A stretch of 35,691 nt of DNA from Flavobacteriaceae bacterium (GCA_002862715.1 PKDV01000088.1:1-35691); one strand, 5' to 3'; shown: positions 10,029 through 20,880, numbered from the stretch's first letter. Numbers and translations: made by a program. The notes: generated by a model not told the origin, from the letters alone.

Positions 10029-10642
10029 GAAATTGGAATAAAAATAATTTTTTTTGTTTTAAAAAATTCCTCAGAATAATCTGAAGATATTTCATAAATT
10101 TCAGCCTTACACAATCCCTCAAGCTCTTTTTTTAAATCACCACCTTTAAGTAAAATCAATCCATGTTTTTTATTTTTTGATTTTTTTATTTTATTATTAG
10201 CCCAACTAAGTAATGTTTTTGTATCAGCTACAGATCTGCAAATCAAATAATCATATTTTTTTTTAACAAATTCTAATCTTATAGATTTTGTAGTGATATT
10301 TTTTAAATTCAAACTTTTTATTACATCATTCACAACAAATATTTTCTTTTTTTTTGAATCAATTAATGTAAAATTCACGTGAGGAAATAATATAGCCAAT
10401 GGTATTCCAGGAAAACCTCCACCAGTTCCAACATCAATTATATTTGTGTCATTTGAAAAATGTTTAAACTTTGCTATTGACATTGAGTGCAGTACATGTC
10501 TAACATAGAAGTTTTTAAAGTCATTTCTTGAAATGACGTTGATTTTATTATTCCAAAAAGCATAAATATCATAAAGAGATGTAAATTTTTCTCTTTGGAT
10601 TTCCGTTAGGTTAGGGAAATATTTAAAGACTTCTTGAACCAT
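10025..10642 (-). CDS. rsmG: 16S rRNA (guanine-N7) methyltransferase RsmG
   Basis: IIDVGTGGGFPGIPLAILFPH SAM motif plus RsmG-like N-terminus. Track start is a TTG at 10654; ATG at 10642 (MVQEVFKYFPNL) more likely. Confidence 0.93.
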   Translation of the reverse strand: MVQEVFKYFPNLTEIQREKFTSLYDIYAFWNNKINVISRNDFKNFYVRHVLHSMSIAKFKHFSNDTNIIDVGTGGGFPGIPLAILFPHVNFTLIDSKKKKIFVVNDVIKSLNLKNITTKSIRLEFVKKKYDYLICRSVADTKTLLSWANNKIKKSKNKKHGLILLKGGDLKKELEGLCKAEIYEISSDYSEEFFKTKKIIFIPIS

Positions 10643-10726
10643 TATACTTAACAAAAATAAGTAAGATGTTAATTAAATTTTTTATTCATTAATATTGAAC
10701 AATTTATATTTATAAAAAATTTATAA

Positions 10727-11917
10727 ATGAAAAAATCTTTATCAAATAGAATAAAAGAATTACCAGCATCTGCCACACTTGAAATGTCTGCAAAAGCAAG
10801 AGAACTAAAAAATAGTGGAATCGATATTATTGGGTTAAGTGTTGGGGAGCCTGATTTTGGAACTCCAAGTTTTATTAAAGATTCAGCCATAGATGCAGTT
10901 AATCAGGGATACAATTCTTACACCCCTGTAGATGGTTACTCAGAGTTAAAAGAATCAATCATTTTTAAATTTAAAAGAGATAATAATTTAGTTTATGAAA
11001 AAAATCAAATAGTTGTTTCAACTGGTGCTAAACAGTCAATTTATAATGTAATTCAGGTCCTTATCAATCCAGGAGATGATGTTATTATTTTCTCGCCATA
11101 TTGGGTGAGTTACTCTGCTATGGTCACATTGGCTGGGGGGAATCCAATTGATTTGAAATCGGATATTAGCTCTGATTTTAAAGTTAGTCCCAAACAACTG
11201 GAGGAGGTTATAACTCCTAATACCAAACTAATCTTATTAAACTCACCGAATAACCCTAGCGGATCAATTTACTCTGAAAAAGAATTAAAAGATCTCTCAA
11301 ATGTAATTTGTAAATATCCAAATACTTATGTAATGTCTGATGAGATTTATGAACATATCTATTACGATAATTATAAACCATTTAGCTTCGCGGGAATTGA
11401 TAAAATGTATGACAAAACAATTACTGTCAATGGTTTATCCAAAGCATACGCTATGACAGGTTGGAGAGTTGGTTACATAGGTGCCCCAGAATGGATTGCT
11501 AAAGCATGTACCAAATTACAAGGTCAAACAACAAGTGGAACAAATTGTATAGCCCAAAGAGCGGCAATTACAGCCCTCAAATCACCACTAAGTAAAATTA
11601 AATATATGATTGATGAGTTTAATTTTAGAAGAAACAGAATCTTGGATTTAATAAAAGATATCGACGGTTTCAAAATAAATAGACCTAAGGGGGCTTTTTA
11701 CGTTTTTCCTGACATTTCAATTTTTTTTGGCAAATCTATCAATGGTACGGAAATCAAAAATGCTACAGATTTTTCGCTATTTCTTCTTGAAAAAGCAAAT
11801 GTTGCTACAGTAACTGGAGACGCATTCGGTTGCCCTAATAATATTAGAATTTCATATGCTGCTTCACTTGAAAAGATTGAGGACGCATTGAATAGAATAA
11901 AAAATGTTTTGAATTAG
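10727..11917 (+). CDS. PLP-dependent class I/II aminotransferase (aspartate aminotransferase-like)
   Basis: GLSVGEPDFGTP, NSPNNPSGSIYS, SDEIYEHIYYD, NGLSKAYAMTGWRVGY. Confidence 0.93.
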   Translation: MKKSLSNRIKELPASATLEMSAKARELKNSGIDIIGLSVGEPDFGTPSFIKDSAIDAVNQGYNSYTPVDGYSELKESIIFKFKRDNNLVYEKNQIVVSTGAKQSIYNVIQVLINPGDDVIIFSPYWVSYSAMVTLAGGNPIDLKSDISSDFKVSPKQLEEVITPNTKLILLNSPNNPSGSIYSEKELKDLSNVICKYPNTYVMSDEIYEHIYYDNYKPFSFAGIDKMYDKTITVNGLSKAYAMTGWRVGYIGAPEWIAKACTKLQGQTTSGTNCIAQRAAITALKSPLSKIKYMIDEFNFRRNRILDLIKDIDGFKINRPKGAFYVFPDISIFFGKSINGTEIKNATDFSLFLLEKANVATVTGDAFGCPNNIRISYAASLEKIEDALNRIKNVLN

Positions 11918-13401
11918 CTTTTACTCCAAAAATGTGGGGTGAACAAAATTAAAACTGTAAATAACTCTAATCTTCCAATCAACATCAAAATTGAACACCA
12001 TATTTTAGAGCTTATTGATAAATTCGAAAATGTTTTTGAAGGGCCAACATCACCTAAACCTGGGCCAACATTTCCTAAAGAACTTGCTGCCCCTCCAATT
12101 GAAGTTGTAAAGTCTGAGCCCAATAAACTCAATACACCAGCACCAATAATGAATAGCAATAAATACATAATAAAAAAACCAAGGACTTTATAAACTATAG
12201 TTTGATCAATAGTACTATTATTAAACCTTACCATTAGAATAGCATTAGGGTGCAATGCTCTTTTGAACTCAAGAAATCCATTTTTAATTAATAACAAGTG
12301 ACGCATGACCTTTACACCACCTGAAGTAGAGCCAGTGGAACCTCCTAAAAACATCAAACCAAAAAACAACATAGTTATAAATGGAGACCAAGACGTAAAA
12401 TCAGCTGTAACTAATCCAGTAGTTGTTATAACTGCAACAATTTGAAATAAAGCATGCCTAAATGAATTTTCAAAATAACCAAAGGGAGTATTATCTGAAG
12501 CGGAATAATAACCATTATTTACTAGAGAAAAAAATACAATAATAGTAAACAGAAAAATAAATCCAGTATACCATCTAAATTCGGTATTAGAAAAAACACT
12601 TTTAAATTTTCCACATATAAAGTAATAAATTAAAACAAAATTGCTTCCTGCTAAAATCATAAAAAATATAGTTGTGTATTGTATGGATGGTATGTGATTC
12701 CAAAAAGCTAGACTTGAATTTTTGGTAGAAAATCCTCCAGAAGCCATGGTACTCATAGCATGATTTATAGCATCAAAAAATGGCATACCAAAAATGTAAA
12801 GTAAAATTGTGTTAAGAAAGGTTAGGATAACATAAATTAACCATAATCTTTTTGCTGTATCACTTATACGTGGGTGTAATTTATCAGAGGCTATTCCAGT
12901 AGCTTCAGCATTAAATAGTTGCATTCCACCAATCCCTAGCAGTGGGAGAATCGCAATTGCCAAAACAATAATTCCCATACCACCAATCCAATGAGTCAAT
13001 GATCTCCATAGTACAATACTTTTTGGAAATGATTCAATGTCATTTATTACAGTTGCACCTGTTGCAGTGTAGCCAGACATAGTTTCAAAAAAAGCATCAT
13101 AAAAAAAAGGTAACGACCCAGTGAATAAAAATGGTAACATGCCAAAAACTACCATCAAAAACCATCCAATTGAGACTATCAAAAATCCTTCTCTTTTTTT
13201 TATTCCTATTTTATGATTTTTAGTAAAATAAAAAAGAAAAAAACCACACGAAATATTTATCAAAGTTGATTTTAAAAATCCAGCAGTTGCTCCATCATCG
13301 AAAAAATAACTTGAAAAAGTTGCAATAGCCATAAATAGACCATTAAACAGAACTAAAATTCCTAAAAAACGAAATATAATTTTGAAGTTTATACCAAACA
13401 T
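11914..13401 (-). CDS. trkH: Trk-type potassium uptake membrane protein TrkH
   Basis: Polytopic SKT-family protein (FFETMSGYTATGATV, SLTHWIGGMGIIV, GGSTGSTSGGVKVMR). Track start 13467 overlaps trkA; ATG at 13401 abuts it. Confidence 0.93.
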   Translation of the reverse strand: MFGINFKIIFRFLGILVLFNGLFMAIATFSSYFFDDGATAGFLKSTLINISCGFFLFYFTKNHKIGIKKREGFLIVSIGWFLMVVFGMLPFLFTGSLPFFYDAFFETMSGYTATGATVINDIESFPKSIVLWRSLTHWIGGMGIIVLAIAILPLLGIGGMQLFNAEATGIASDKLHPRISDTAKRLWLIYVILTFLNTILLYIFGMPFFDAINHAMSTMASGGFSTKNSSLAFWNHIPSIQYTTIFFMILAGSNFVLIYYFICGKFKSVFSNTEFRWYTGFIFLFTIIVFFSLVNNGYYSASDNTPFGYFENSFRHALFQIVAVITTTGLVTADFTSWSPFITMLFFGLMFLGGSTGSTSGGVKVMRHLLLIKNGFLEFKRALHPNAILMVRFNNSTIDQTIVYKVLGFFIMYLLLFIIGAGVLSLLGSDFTTSIGGAASSLGNVGPGLGDVGPSKTFSNLSISSKIWCSILMLIGRLELFTVLILFTPHFWSKS

Positions 13402-13402
13402 C

Positions 13403-14752
13403 TTAAAGAAAGAGTTGTTCAACTTTTCTGATAGCTTGTGGCTGAGAGCAAACCAATACCAAATCATCTTTTTGAATGATAAAGTTTCCTAGAGCAATTA
13501 TTCCCTTACCATCTCTAATAACACCTCCTATAGTAGCTTTTTTTGGAAAACTTAGTTCTTTGATTTCCTTTCCAATAACCTTTGAGCCCTCGTGTACCTT
13601 AAATTCAACAATTTCCGCATCCATATTATTTAATTTTGCTAAATCTACTACCTCTCCCCTTCTAACGTATCTAAAGATTGTGTTAGCGGTAAGCATTTTT
13701 TTGTTGACTAAGCTGTCAACGCCAATTGATTTTGTTAAATCAAAATAATCCATGTTTTCAATTAAAGCAATAATTTTTGGTACATCTTTGGACTTAGCCA
13801 TTAAACATGACATAATATTTGTTTCAGAATCATTCGTTACACCCAGAAAAGCATCCATTTTTTCGATATTTTCTTCGATTAAGAGTTCAACATTTCTTCC
13901 GTCACCGTGAATAACTAATGTCTCTGGTAATTTTTCAGCCATTTCGATAGCTTTTTCTTTATCGAACTCAATTAATTTAACATTAATACCTGAATTTGAT
14001 AAAAATTCTGCTGTCTTAAATCCAACCCTCCCACCACCAAGAATCATTACATTTTTGATTTTATTTTTTACCTCCCCTGTTAAACTATAAAGTTCTGACA
14101 CACCTTTTGGTAAAGTAGTAAAATAGACATGATCGCCTAACTCAAAGGTTGTATTTCCCCTTGGAATTAATGTATTCTCGGAATTTTTTCTTCTAATTGC
14201 TATCGGCATAAAATGAACTCCAGGAAAAACCTCGGCAGCTTCGCGAACGGATTTTCCAATGAAAGGTGCATTTTCTTCCAAGGTTGTTCCCATCATGGTT
14301 AGGGCTCCATTTTCAAATTCATGACTATTTTCAAATGCGGTTTGATTAATTAGTAACTGAATTTCTTCAGCAGCAAGTTCTTCAGGAGATACTAATTCAT
14401 CAATTCCTAAAGATTTAAAATCAACATCATTTTTATACTTTTCAAATTCAATATCAGTCACTCTTGCGATTGTTTTTTTACAACCTAACTGTTTTGATAA
14501 CAAACAACACATCAAATTTGTTGTTTCAGATGGAGTAACAGCAATAATCATATCAGATTTATCAATTTGAGCCTTTTTCAAAGTAGCTAGTGCTGAAGGA
14601 TCGCCCTTAATTGCGCGAATATCCAAATGATTATCCGCATAATTTAGAGATTCTTTGTCATTGTCTATTAATGTTATGCTTTGCGATTCGAAAGAAAGTA
14701 GTTTTGCTAAATGAAAACCAATGTCACTGGCGCCTGCGATGGCAATATTCAT
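13403..14752 (-). CDS. trkA: Trk potassium uptake NAD-binding protein TrkA
   Basis: Two RCK/TrkA_N modules (MNIAIAGASDIGFHLAKLL; VMILGGGRVGFKTAEFL) with TrkA_C domains. Confidence 0.95.
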   Translation of the reverse strand: MNIAIAGASDIGFHLAKLLSFESQSITLIDNDKESLNYADNHLDIRAIKGDPSALATLKKAQIDKSDMIIAVTPSETTNLMCCLLSKQLGCKKTIARVTDIEFEKYKNDVDFKSLGIDELVSPEELAAEEIQLLINQTAFENSHEFENGALTMMGTTLEENAPFIGKSVREAAEVFPGVHFMPIAIRRKNSENTLIPRGNTTFELGDHVYFTTLPKGVSELYSLTGEVKNKIKNVMILGGGRVGFKTAEFLSNSGINVKLIEFDKEKAIEMAEKLPETLVIHGDGRNVELLIEENIEKMDAFLGVTNDSETNIMSCLMAKSKDVPKIIALIENMDYFDLTKSIGVDSLVNKKMLTANTIFRYVRRGEVVDLAKLNNMDAEIVEFKVHEGSKVIGKEIKELSFPKKATIGGVIRDGKGIIALGNFIIQKDDLVLVCSQPQAIRKVEQLFL

Positions 14753-14772
14753 CGATTTAATATTATTTTATG

Positions 14773-14780
14773 CAAATATA
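14773..14780 (-). promoter_or_regulatory. Putative -7 promoter element of trkA-trkH
   Basis: Minus strand TATATTTG (TAnnTTTG) about 20 nt before the trkA ATG; -33 element not clear. Confidence 0.4.
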
Positions 14781-14891
14781 ACAAGTTTAAATTCTGTGAA
14801 ATTACATGATTATACTTTAAAATAGTAAACGTTTTTGAAGAAAAAACAATATTTACAATATTAATTTGTTATAGATGTTAGACATTGAATT

Positions 14892-15605
14892 ATGAAATAC
14901 TCACCAATATTAATTTTTTTTTTACTTCTGCAGACATTATATAATTTAAATGCACAAAACAAAAAACTAGAAAATTTGAGACTAGATGATTCCAAGAGTG
15001 TGAGATTTGGATATTATTTAGGAATTAATTTTTATAATTTAAAAAACAATTATTTTGAAACTAACAACAGTCAAACTTTTAATTTGGCTGTTAAAAGCAA
15101 GCCTGGATTTGATGTTGGTTTGATAGCTGATCTTCGTTTGAATAATTTTTTTAATATTAGATTTCATCCTGGTGTAGCATTTGTAGAAAGGGAAATAAAA
15201 TTTCCATTTTCAGAAGAACAATTTTCAGAAGCTTTAATTAACCGTGTTGTTAAATCAAACTATATTAGATTTCCATTAGGATTAAAATTTAATACAAGAA
15301 GAATTGGAAATTTTAGACCTTTTATTATGGGTAGTTTTTCTAAAAACATTAATTTGTCAAGTAATGAAAAAAGTATTGAGGATAACACAAGCGGTACATT
15401 TAGAATGAAAAATAATGTTAATGGATGGGAGTTTTCAATTGGAACTGAAATTTATCTTCCATTTTTTAAATTTACGCCATCAGTTCATGGCTTTTTTGGA
15501 TTAACCAACGAAATTTTAAAAGACAATGATGAAAACAGTCCATTCACTAGATACATTAAATCTATGAAAAGCAGGGGGTTTTTTTTAAGATTCACTTTTG
15601 AGTAG
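14892..15605 (+). CDS. porT: PorT-like outer-membrane beta-barrel protein (T9SS)
   Basis: Signal peptide (ILIFFLLLQTLYNLNAQ), 237 aa beta-barrel (RFGYYLGINFYN, NYIRFPLGLKF, RPFIMGSFS); next to a TrmH-family methyltransferase and an Omp85 gene, remembered as common flavobacterial porT context. Confidence 0.75.
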   Translation: MKYSPILIFFLLLQTLYNLNAQNKKLENLRLDDSKSVRFGYYLGINFYNLKNNYFETNNSQTFNLAVKSKPGFDVGLIADLRLNNFFNIRFHPGVAFVEREIKFPFSEEQFSEALINRVVKSNYIRFPLGLKFNTRRIGNFRPFIMGSFSKNINLSSNEKSIEDNTSGTFRMKNNVNGWEFSIGTEIYLPFFKFTPSVHGFFGLTNEILKDNDENSPFTRYIKSMKSRGFFLRFTFE

Positions 15606-16326
15606 AATTGAGTCTTCTGTAAATTTCTGATACAATAATTGAAGTTGAAGATGCTACATTCAAACTCTCAACAACCGAAATTCCACTTGAGGGAATTTTA
15701 ATTTTCAAGTCGATTAAATCTGAGATTTTTTTTGAAATACCATGACTTTCGTTACCAAAAACAAAAAAAACATTCTTAGGAATTTCTGTATTGTAAATAT
15801 CTAGACCACTTGTATCAGCCCCAATAATACAATATTGATTCTGTTTAAAGTATTTATCCAAGTTAAGATAACTAACACAAACCTTACTGAGTGAGCCCAT
15901 ACTTGCTTGAACAACTTTTGGATTAAAACAATCAACTGTATCTTGAGAGCAAATTAAATGTTTAATTCCAAACCACTCACACACTCTGATAATTGTTCCT
16001 AAGTTACCAGGGTCATTAATACCATCTAGAGCTATATTTATTTTCTGTTTAACAAATTTTTTTGGTTTAGGTAACTCAAATGCAGCCCAAACCATGGAAG
16101 GAGAACTGTGATTACTTAATTTATTTAATTCTTTGGGGCTAATTAAACTAACGTTGAAAGGATAATTTTTTGTGTCAAGTGATGCAAAACAGTGAACCGG
16201 ATTAATACCACTTTTAATAATCGTATCAATGCACCTTACACCCTCTGCTGAAAAAAGATTGTACTTTTCCCTATACTTTTTTAGATTTAATTTTCTAAGT
16301 TTTGCAAGAGTTTTTTTGCTAACCAC
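15592..16326 (-). CDS. TrmH/SpoU-family RNA 2'-O-methyltransferase
   Basis: SpoU motifs (ALDGINDPGNLGTIIRVCEWFG, FVFGNESHGISKKI, SLNVASSTSIIVSEIYR); GTG start. Confidence 0.93.
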   Translation of the reverse strand: MVSKKTLAKLRKLNLKKYREKYNLFSAEGVRCIDTIIKSGINPVHCFASLDTKNYPFNVSLISPKELNKLSNHSSPSMVWAAFELPKPKKFVKQKINIALDGINDPGNLGTIIRVCEWFGIKHLICSQDTVDCFNPKVVQASMGSLSKVCVSYLNLDKYFKQNQYCIIGADTSGLDIYNTEIPKNVFFVFGNESHGISKKISDLIDLKIKIPSSGISVVESLNVASSTSIIVSEIYRRLNSTQK

Positions 16327-16361
16327 CTATTTGATGTATTTTTGAGTTAATTGAAATACAC

Positions 16362-18860
16362 TTGACAAAGATTACAACAAAAATAAAGTTAATTTTTTTT
16401 TCTTCCGTTTTCATGCTTGGTTGTTCCATTTCAAAAAATATTCCAAGTGAAAAATTTTATCTAGAAAAAAATATAGTCATGGTTAATGGGGAAAAAGCTT
16501 CCGATAGCATTTTAAAAATTTTAAACTCGAAACCAAACAAAAAATTTTTAGGAATTCCTTTAAAAACTATGCTATACAATTCTGCAAGAAATAATTCAGG
16601 TAAAAAGTTTGAATATTGGTTAAATGAAAAACCAAAAAGAAAAAAAGTTTTAACAGATATTTTTTCAAAAAAACAATTGGATAGAATTAAAAAATATAAA
16701 ATGGATTTCCAGAATTGGAAAAAGAGAAATGGTAGTGCTCCAGTGCTTTCTGATTCCATCTCTAGGCTGCAAAATAAATTAAACTTAAAATCATATTTTT
16801 CTAATCAAGGATTTTTTAACAGTAAAGTAAAAACAAATTATATTTCTAAAAATCAAAGAGGCATTGATATATATAAAATTGAAACTAACAACCCTTATAC
16901 TCTAGATTCAATATTTTTCAAAACAAATAATCTAGTTTTAGACTCTATTTACAAATTAAGTTATCATAACAAATTACTAATTAATGGTAAAAAATTCGAA
17001 ACAGTTGATTTTGAAAATGAACGCAACAGAATATATAATTTATTCAGGAATTCAGGAATTTATGATTTTCAATTAAACTCCGTTAATTTTGATGTAAAAA
17101 TTGACTCCACCTCGAAAAGCTTTGATTTACCAGTTGTTATAAATGTTAGAAATAAAGTTGAAAACATAGAGGGTGTTCAAAATGAAATTCCTTATCAAAT
17201 TTCTAAAATAAATGAAGTAAAAGTATTTATAGGAAAAGATGATTCACAAGATTTTAACTTCATAGAAGACTATGAAGATCTTTCCATTTATAGCGAAAGC
17301 AAGCTAAAATATAATAAAGATTTGCTGAGAAACAATATTTCAATATTTAAAGATGATGTTTACAGTGATTCGGCTAGAAACGAATCAATAAATAAACTTA
17401 ACAGTTTGAAAAACTTTAATTACCCAACAATTATTTACACTTACAAAAATGACAATTCAAAAAATTTGAACGCGGAAATTTTTTTGAGACCTAAAGATAA
17501 ACACTCTTTATTTTTTGGCTTAGATTTTACACAATCTGATATTATTCAAAATGGAGTAGCATTCTCCACCGGTCTAAGTTCAATTAATATTTTTAGAGGG
17601 GCTGAAATATTAGAAGTTGGTTTAAGAGGATCAATTGGAAAATCAGGGCGAATTCCGATATCTGAAGTTGCGTGGGATTTGAAAATGAGTTCACCTAAAC
17701 TTTTGTTACCAAAACTAAACTTGTTTAAAGACCAATATAATTCAGTACAAACATTATTCAGAGTTGGTTCAGCTGTTCAAGAAAATATCGGATTAGATAA
17801 ACAAAATTTTAGCGCTTCAATTGAATATAAATGGAAATTAGCTAATAAAGGGGTATTTACATATTCACTTTTTGATATTGAGTTTGTTAAGAATAAAAAC
17901 AAAAATAATTTTTTTGGTGTCTACACTAATTCTTACGAAGAACTTAACAGAATTTCATTTTTAACAAATACAAATCAATCTTATTATTTAAATAATCGAT
18001 TGATTATTCCAAGTGGCACAGCTTTATTTATTGGTGATGTATTAAATGGAGATACAAACATTAGTTCTGATGACAATTCTTTTCAAAGAATTAAGCTAAT
18101 AGAAGAAAGAAGAAAAAGACTTACTCAAAATAATTTAATAGTTAGTTCAGGCATACAATATTTTAAAAAATCTTCTCCTAGTATGATTAATAAAAATTTT
18201 TCTCAAGTTAGATTTAGTTTTTCTTGGGCTGGAAATCTGTTAAGTCTTCTTTCAAGTTCAATAAATTTAAAAAAAATTGATGGTGAATCTGTAATATTCG
18301 ATGTACCATTTAGTCAATACTTAAAGCTAGAAACTAGTTATATAAAACATTTAGAAATTAATAATCAAATTTTAGCTTTTCGAGGATTCTTTGGTGCTGC
18401 TGTTCCTTATGGAAATTCAAAAAATATTCCTTTCAATAGGTCTTTTTTTGGTGGCGGAGCCTACGACAATAGAGCTTGGGAAGTTTATAGACTAGGGCCT
18501 GGTTCAAGTAATACAGGAAACGAGTTCAATGAAGCAAATTTAAAATTAGCATTTAATTTAGAATATAGATTTGATGTTTTTGGTTCACTAAAAAGTGCTT
18601 TATTTATTGACGCTGGAAATATTTGGAATTTAAATGACAATATAAATGATTCGGCAAGAAGTTTTGATGGATTCAAAGATTTAAGTGAGTTAGCCATAGG
18701 TACTGGTTTTGGTTTTAGGTATGATTTTGGTTTATTTCTTTTTAGGCTTGATTTAGGGTTTAAAACTCATAATCCAGTTTTACCAATAGGTAAAAGATGG
18801 AATTTAAATTATAATTTAAAAAATGCTAACCCAACAATTGGAATTAATTATCCTTTTTAG
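16362..18860 (+). CDS. Omp85/BamA-TamA superfamily lipoprotein, TamL-like
   Basis: 832 aa; lipobox-type N-terminus (IFFSSVFMLGCS), POTRA-like region, C-terminal barrel (FGGGAYDNRAWEVYRLGPG, FRYDFGLFLFRLDLGFK). TTG start. Confidence 0.85.
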   Translation: MTKITTKIKLIFFSSVFMLGCSISKNIPSEKFYLEKNIVMVNGEKASDSILKILNSKPNKKFLGIPLKTMLYNSARNNSGKKFEYWLNEKPKRKKVLTDIFSKKQLDRIKKYKMDFQNWKKRNGSAPVLSDSISRLQNKLNLKSYFSNQGFFNSKVKTNYISKNQRGIDIYKIETNNPYTLDSIFFKTNNLVLDSIYKLSYHNKLLINGKKFETVDFENERNRIYNLFRNSGIYDFQLNSVNFDVKIDSTSKSFDLPVVINVRNKVENIEGVQNEIPYQISKINEVKVFIGKDDSQDFNFIEDYEDLSIYSESKLKYNKDLLRNNISIFKDDVYSDSARNESINKLNSLKNFNYPTIIYTYKNDNSKNLNAEIFLRPKDKHSLFFGLDFTQSDIIQNGVAFSTGLSSINIFRGAEILEVGLRGSIGKSGRIPISEVAWDLKMSSPKLLLPKLNLFKDQYNSVQTLFRVGSAVQENIGLDKQNFSASIEYKWKLANKGVFTYSLFDIEFVKNKNKNNFFGVYTNSYEELNRISFLTNTNQSYYLNNRLIIPSGTALFIGDVLNGDTNISSDDNSFQRIKLIEERRKRLTQNNLIVSSGIQYFKKSSPSMINKNFSQVRFSFSWAGNLLSLLSSSINLKKIDGESVIFDVPFSQYLKLETSYIKHLEINNQILAFRGFFGAAVPYGNSKNIPFNRSFFGGGAYDNRAWEVYRLGPGSSNTGNEFNEANLKLAFNLEYRFDVFGSLKSALFIDAGNIWNLNDNINDSARSFDGFKDLSELAIGTGFGFRYDFGLFLFRLDLGFKTHNPVLPIGKRWNLNYNLKNANPTIGINYPF

Positions 18861-18896
18861 GACAAATTTTCTTTTCTATTTTTACAAAAAAATTAA

Positions 18897-19967
18897 ATGT
18901 CTAAATACAAAATCGATCCTGGCGTAGCTACTGGAGATGATGTTAAAAAGATTTTTTCATTAGCAAAAGAAAAAGCCTTTGCCTTACCTGCTGTAAATGT
19001 AGTTGGAACAAATTCAATCAATGCTGTACTTGAAACTGCTGCTAAATTAAATTCTCCGGTTATAATTCAATTTTCAAACGGTGGAGCACATTTTAATGCT
19101 GGAAAAAGCTTACAAAACAAAAATCATGAAACTTCTATTGCTGGTGCAATTTCTGGAGCACAGCATGTTCATTGTGTTGCAAAAAATTATGGTGCAACAG
19201 TCATTCTGCACACGGACCACGCTGCAAAAAAATTACTTCCATGGATTGATGGTTTATTAAAAGCAAATAAGGAAAATTTAGACAGGAATGGTAAAACTCT
19301 TTTTAGTTCACATATGATTGATTTATCAGAAGAACCCTTAATTGAAAATATTGAAATATGTAAAAAATATCTCGCTAAAATGTCTAGAATGGGCATGACC
19401 TTAGAAATTGAATTGGGCGTTACTGGTGGCGAAGAGGATGGAGTTGATAATACTGATATTGATAGTTCAAAATTATACACACAACCTGAAGAAGTAGCCT
19501 ATGCCTATGAGGAACTTATAAAAATTAGTGATAAATTTATAATTGCTGCTGCCTTTGGAAATGTACATGGCGTATATAAACCAGGAAATGTTTTATTAAC
19601 CCCAAAAATTTTAAAAAATTCTCAGGAATATATTTCTAAAAAGTTTGGTGTGAAAAAAAATACAATTGATTTTGTTTTTCACGGTGGTTCCGGATCATCA
19701 ATTGATGAAATACGAGAGGCAATTGATTATGGTGTAGTAAAAATGAATATTGACACAGACTTACAGTATGCTTACATGACCGGAGTTAGAGATTATTTTA
19801 ATTTAAATAAAGATTACTTAAAATCACAAATAGGAAATCCTGAGGGAAGTGATTTACCAAATAAAAAAATTTACGATCCTCGCGTTTGGTTGAGGGAAGG
19901 AGAAAAGTCCTTTGTAACTAGGCTCGAAAAGGCTTTTTATGATTTAAATAACGTAAATACATTATAA
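18897..19967 (+). CDS. fbaA: Class II fructose-bisphosphate aldolase
   Basis: TVILHTDHAAKKLLPWIDGLL, EIELGVTGGEEDGVDN, FHGGSGSS, MNIDTDLQYAY. Confidence 0.96.
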   Translation: MSKYKIDPGVATGDDVKKIFSLAKEKAFALPAVNVVGTNSINAVLETAAKLNSPVIIQFSNGGAHFNAGKSLQNKNHETSIAGAISGAQHVHCVAKNYGATVILHTDHAAKKLLPWIDGLLKANKENLDRNGKTLFSSHMIDLSEEPLIENIEICKKYLAKMSRMGMTLEIELGVTGGEEDGVDNTDIDSSKLYTQPEEVAYAYEELIKISDKFIIAAAFGNVHGVYKPGNVLLTPKILKNSQEYISKKFGVKKNTIDFVFHGGSGSSIDEIREAIDYGVVKMNIDTDLQYAYMTGVRDYFNLNKDYLKSQIGNPEGSDLPNKKIYDPRVWLREGEKSFVTRLEKAFYDLNNVNTL

Positions 19968-20003
19968 TCTTTTTGTACTTATATTTGGATTAAACTTTGT
20001 TAT

Positions 20004-20852
20004 ATGGCCTGGTTTCGGCGAAAAGAAAAGGGTATTCAAACAAAAACCCACGAAAAAAAAGATACCCCTCAGGGCTTGTGGTACAAATCTCCCACTGGGA
20101 AAATTATTGATACTGAAGAGTTAGCTAAAAATTTTTATGTCTCACCTGAAGATGGTTATCACGTAAGAATTGGAAGTAGTGAATATTTTGAAATAATGTT
20201 TGATGGAAAATATAAAGAACTTTTCAAGGGCATTAAGTCAAAAGACCCTTTAAAATTTGTTGACACAAAAAAATATTTAGATAGAATTAAGTCTGCTCAG
20301 AAAAAAACAAATTTAGAGGAAGCTGTCCGCGTAGCTTATGGAAACTCAAGTGGAAAAAAAATTATTGTTGCCTGCATGGATTTCAGTTTTATTGGTGGCT
20401 CTATGGGCTCTGCTGTTGGTGAAAAAATATTTAGGGCAATAGATTATAGTATGAGAAATAAAATTCCTTTGGTTATTATTTCTAAGTCTGGTGGCGCGAG
20501 AATGATGGAAGCAGCGTTATCTCTAATGCAAATGGCAAAAATATCTGCAAAATTATCTCAACTTTCTGAAAAGAAAATCCCATATGTTTCTGTTTGTACT
20601 GACCCCACTACAGGTGGAATAACAGCATCATTTGCAATGCTTGGTGACATTAATATTTCTGAACCTGGCGCTCTAATTGGCTTCGCAGGGCCAAGGGTGG
20701 TTAAAGATACCACCGGGAAAAACCTTCCTGATGGGTTTCAAACATCAGAGTTTGTGAAAGATCATGGCTTTCTAGATTTTATTACTCATCGAAAAGATTT
20801 AAAATCCAATATTAATTTATATTTAGATTTGATATTAAACAGGAGTATTTGA
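20004..20852 (+). CDS. accD: Acetyl-CoA carboxylase carboxyltransferase subunit beta
   Basis: [61 protein letters not shown]. Confidence 0.96.
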   Translation: MAWFRRKEKGIQTKTHEKKDTPQGLWYKSPTGKIIDTEELAKNFYVSPEDGYHVRIGSSEYFEIMFDGKYKELFKGIKSKDPLKFVDTKKYLDRIKSAQKKTNLEEAVRVAYGNSSGKKIIVACMDFSFIGGSMGSAVGEKIFRAIDYSMRNKIPLVIISKSGGARMMEAALSLMQMAKISAKLSQLSEKKIPYVSVCTDPTTGGITASFAMLGDINISEPGALIGFAGPRVVKDTTGKNLPDGFQTSEFVKDHGFLDFITHRKDLKSNINLYLDLILNRSI

Positions 20853-20880
20853 TAAAAATATTTTTTTAAAACTATTATTC

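Noticed and set aside
13403-13467. 65-nt trkH/trkA coding overlap implied by the ORF track
   Set aside because: Artefact of choosing the longest ORF; ATG at 13401 abuts the trkA stop and starts at the expected N-terminus.
14849-14866. Tandem ACAATATTT/ACAATATTA upstream of porT
   Set aside because: Two short AT-rich units; expected by chance at this base composition.
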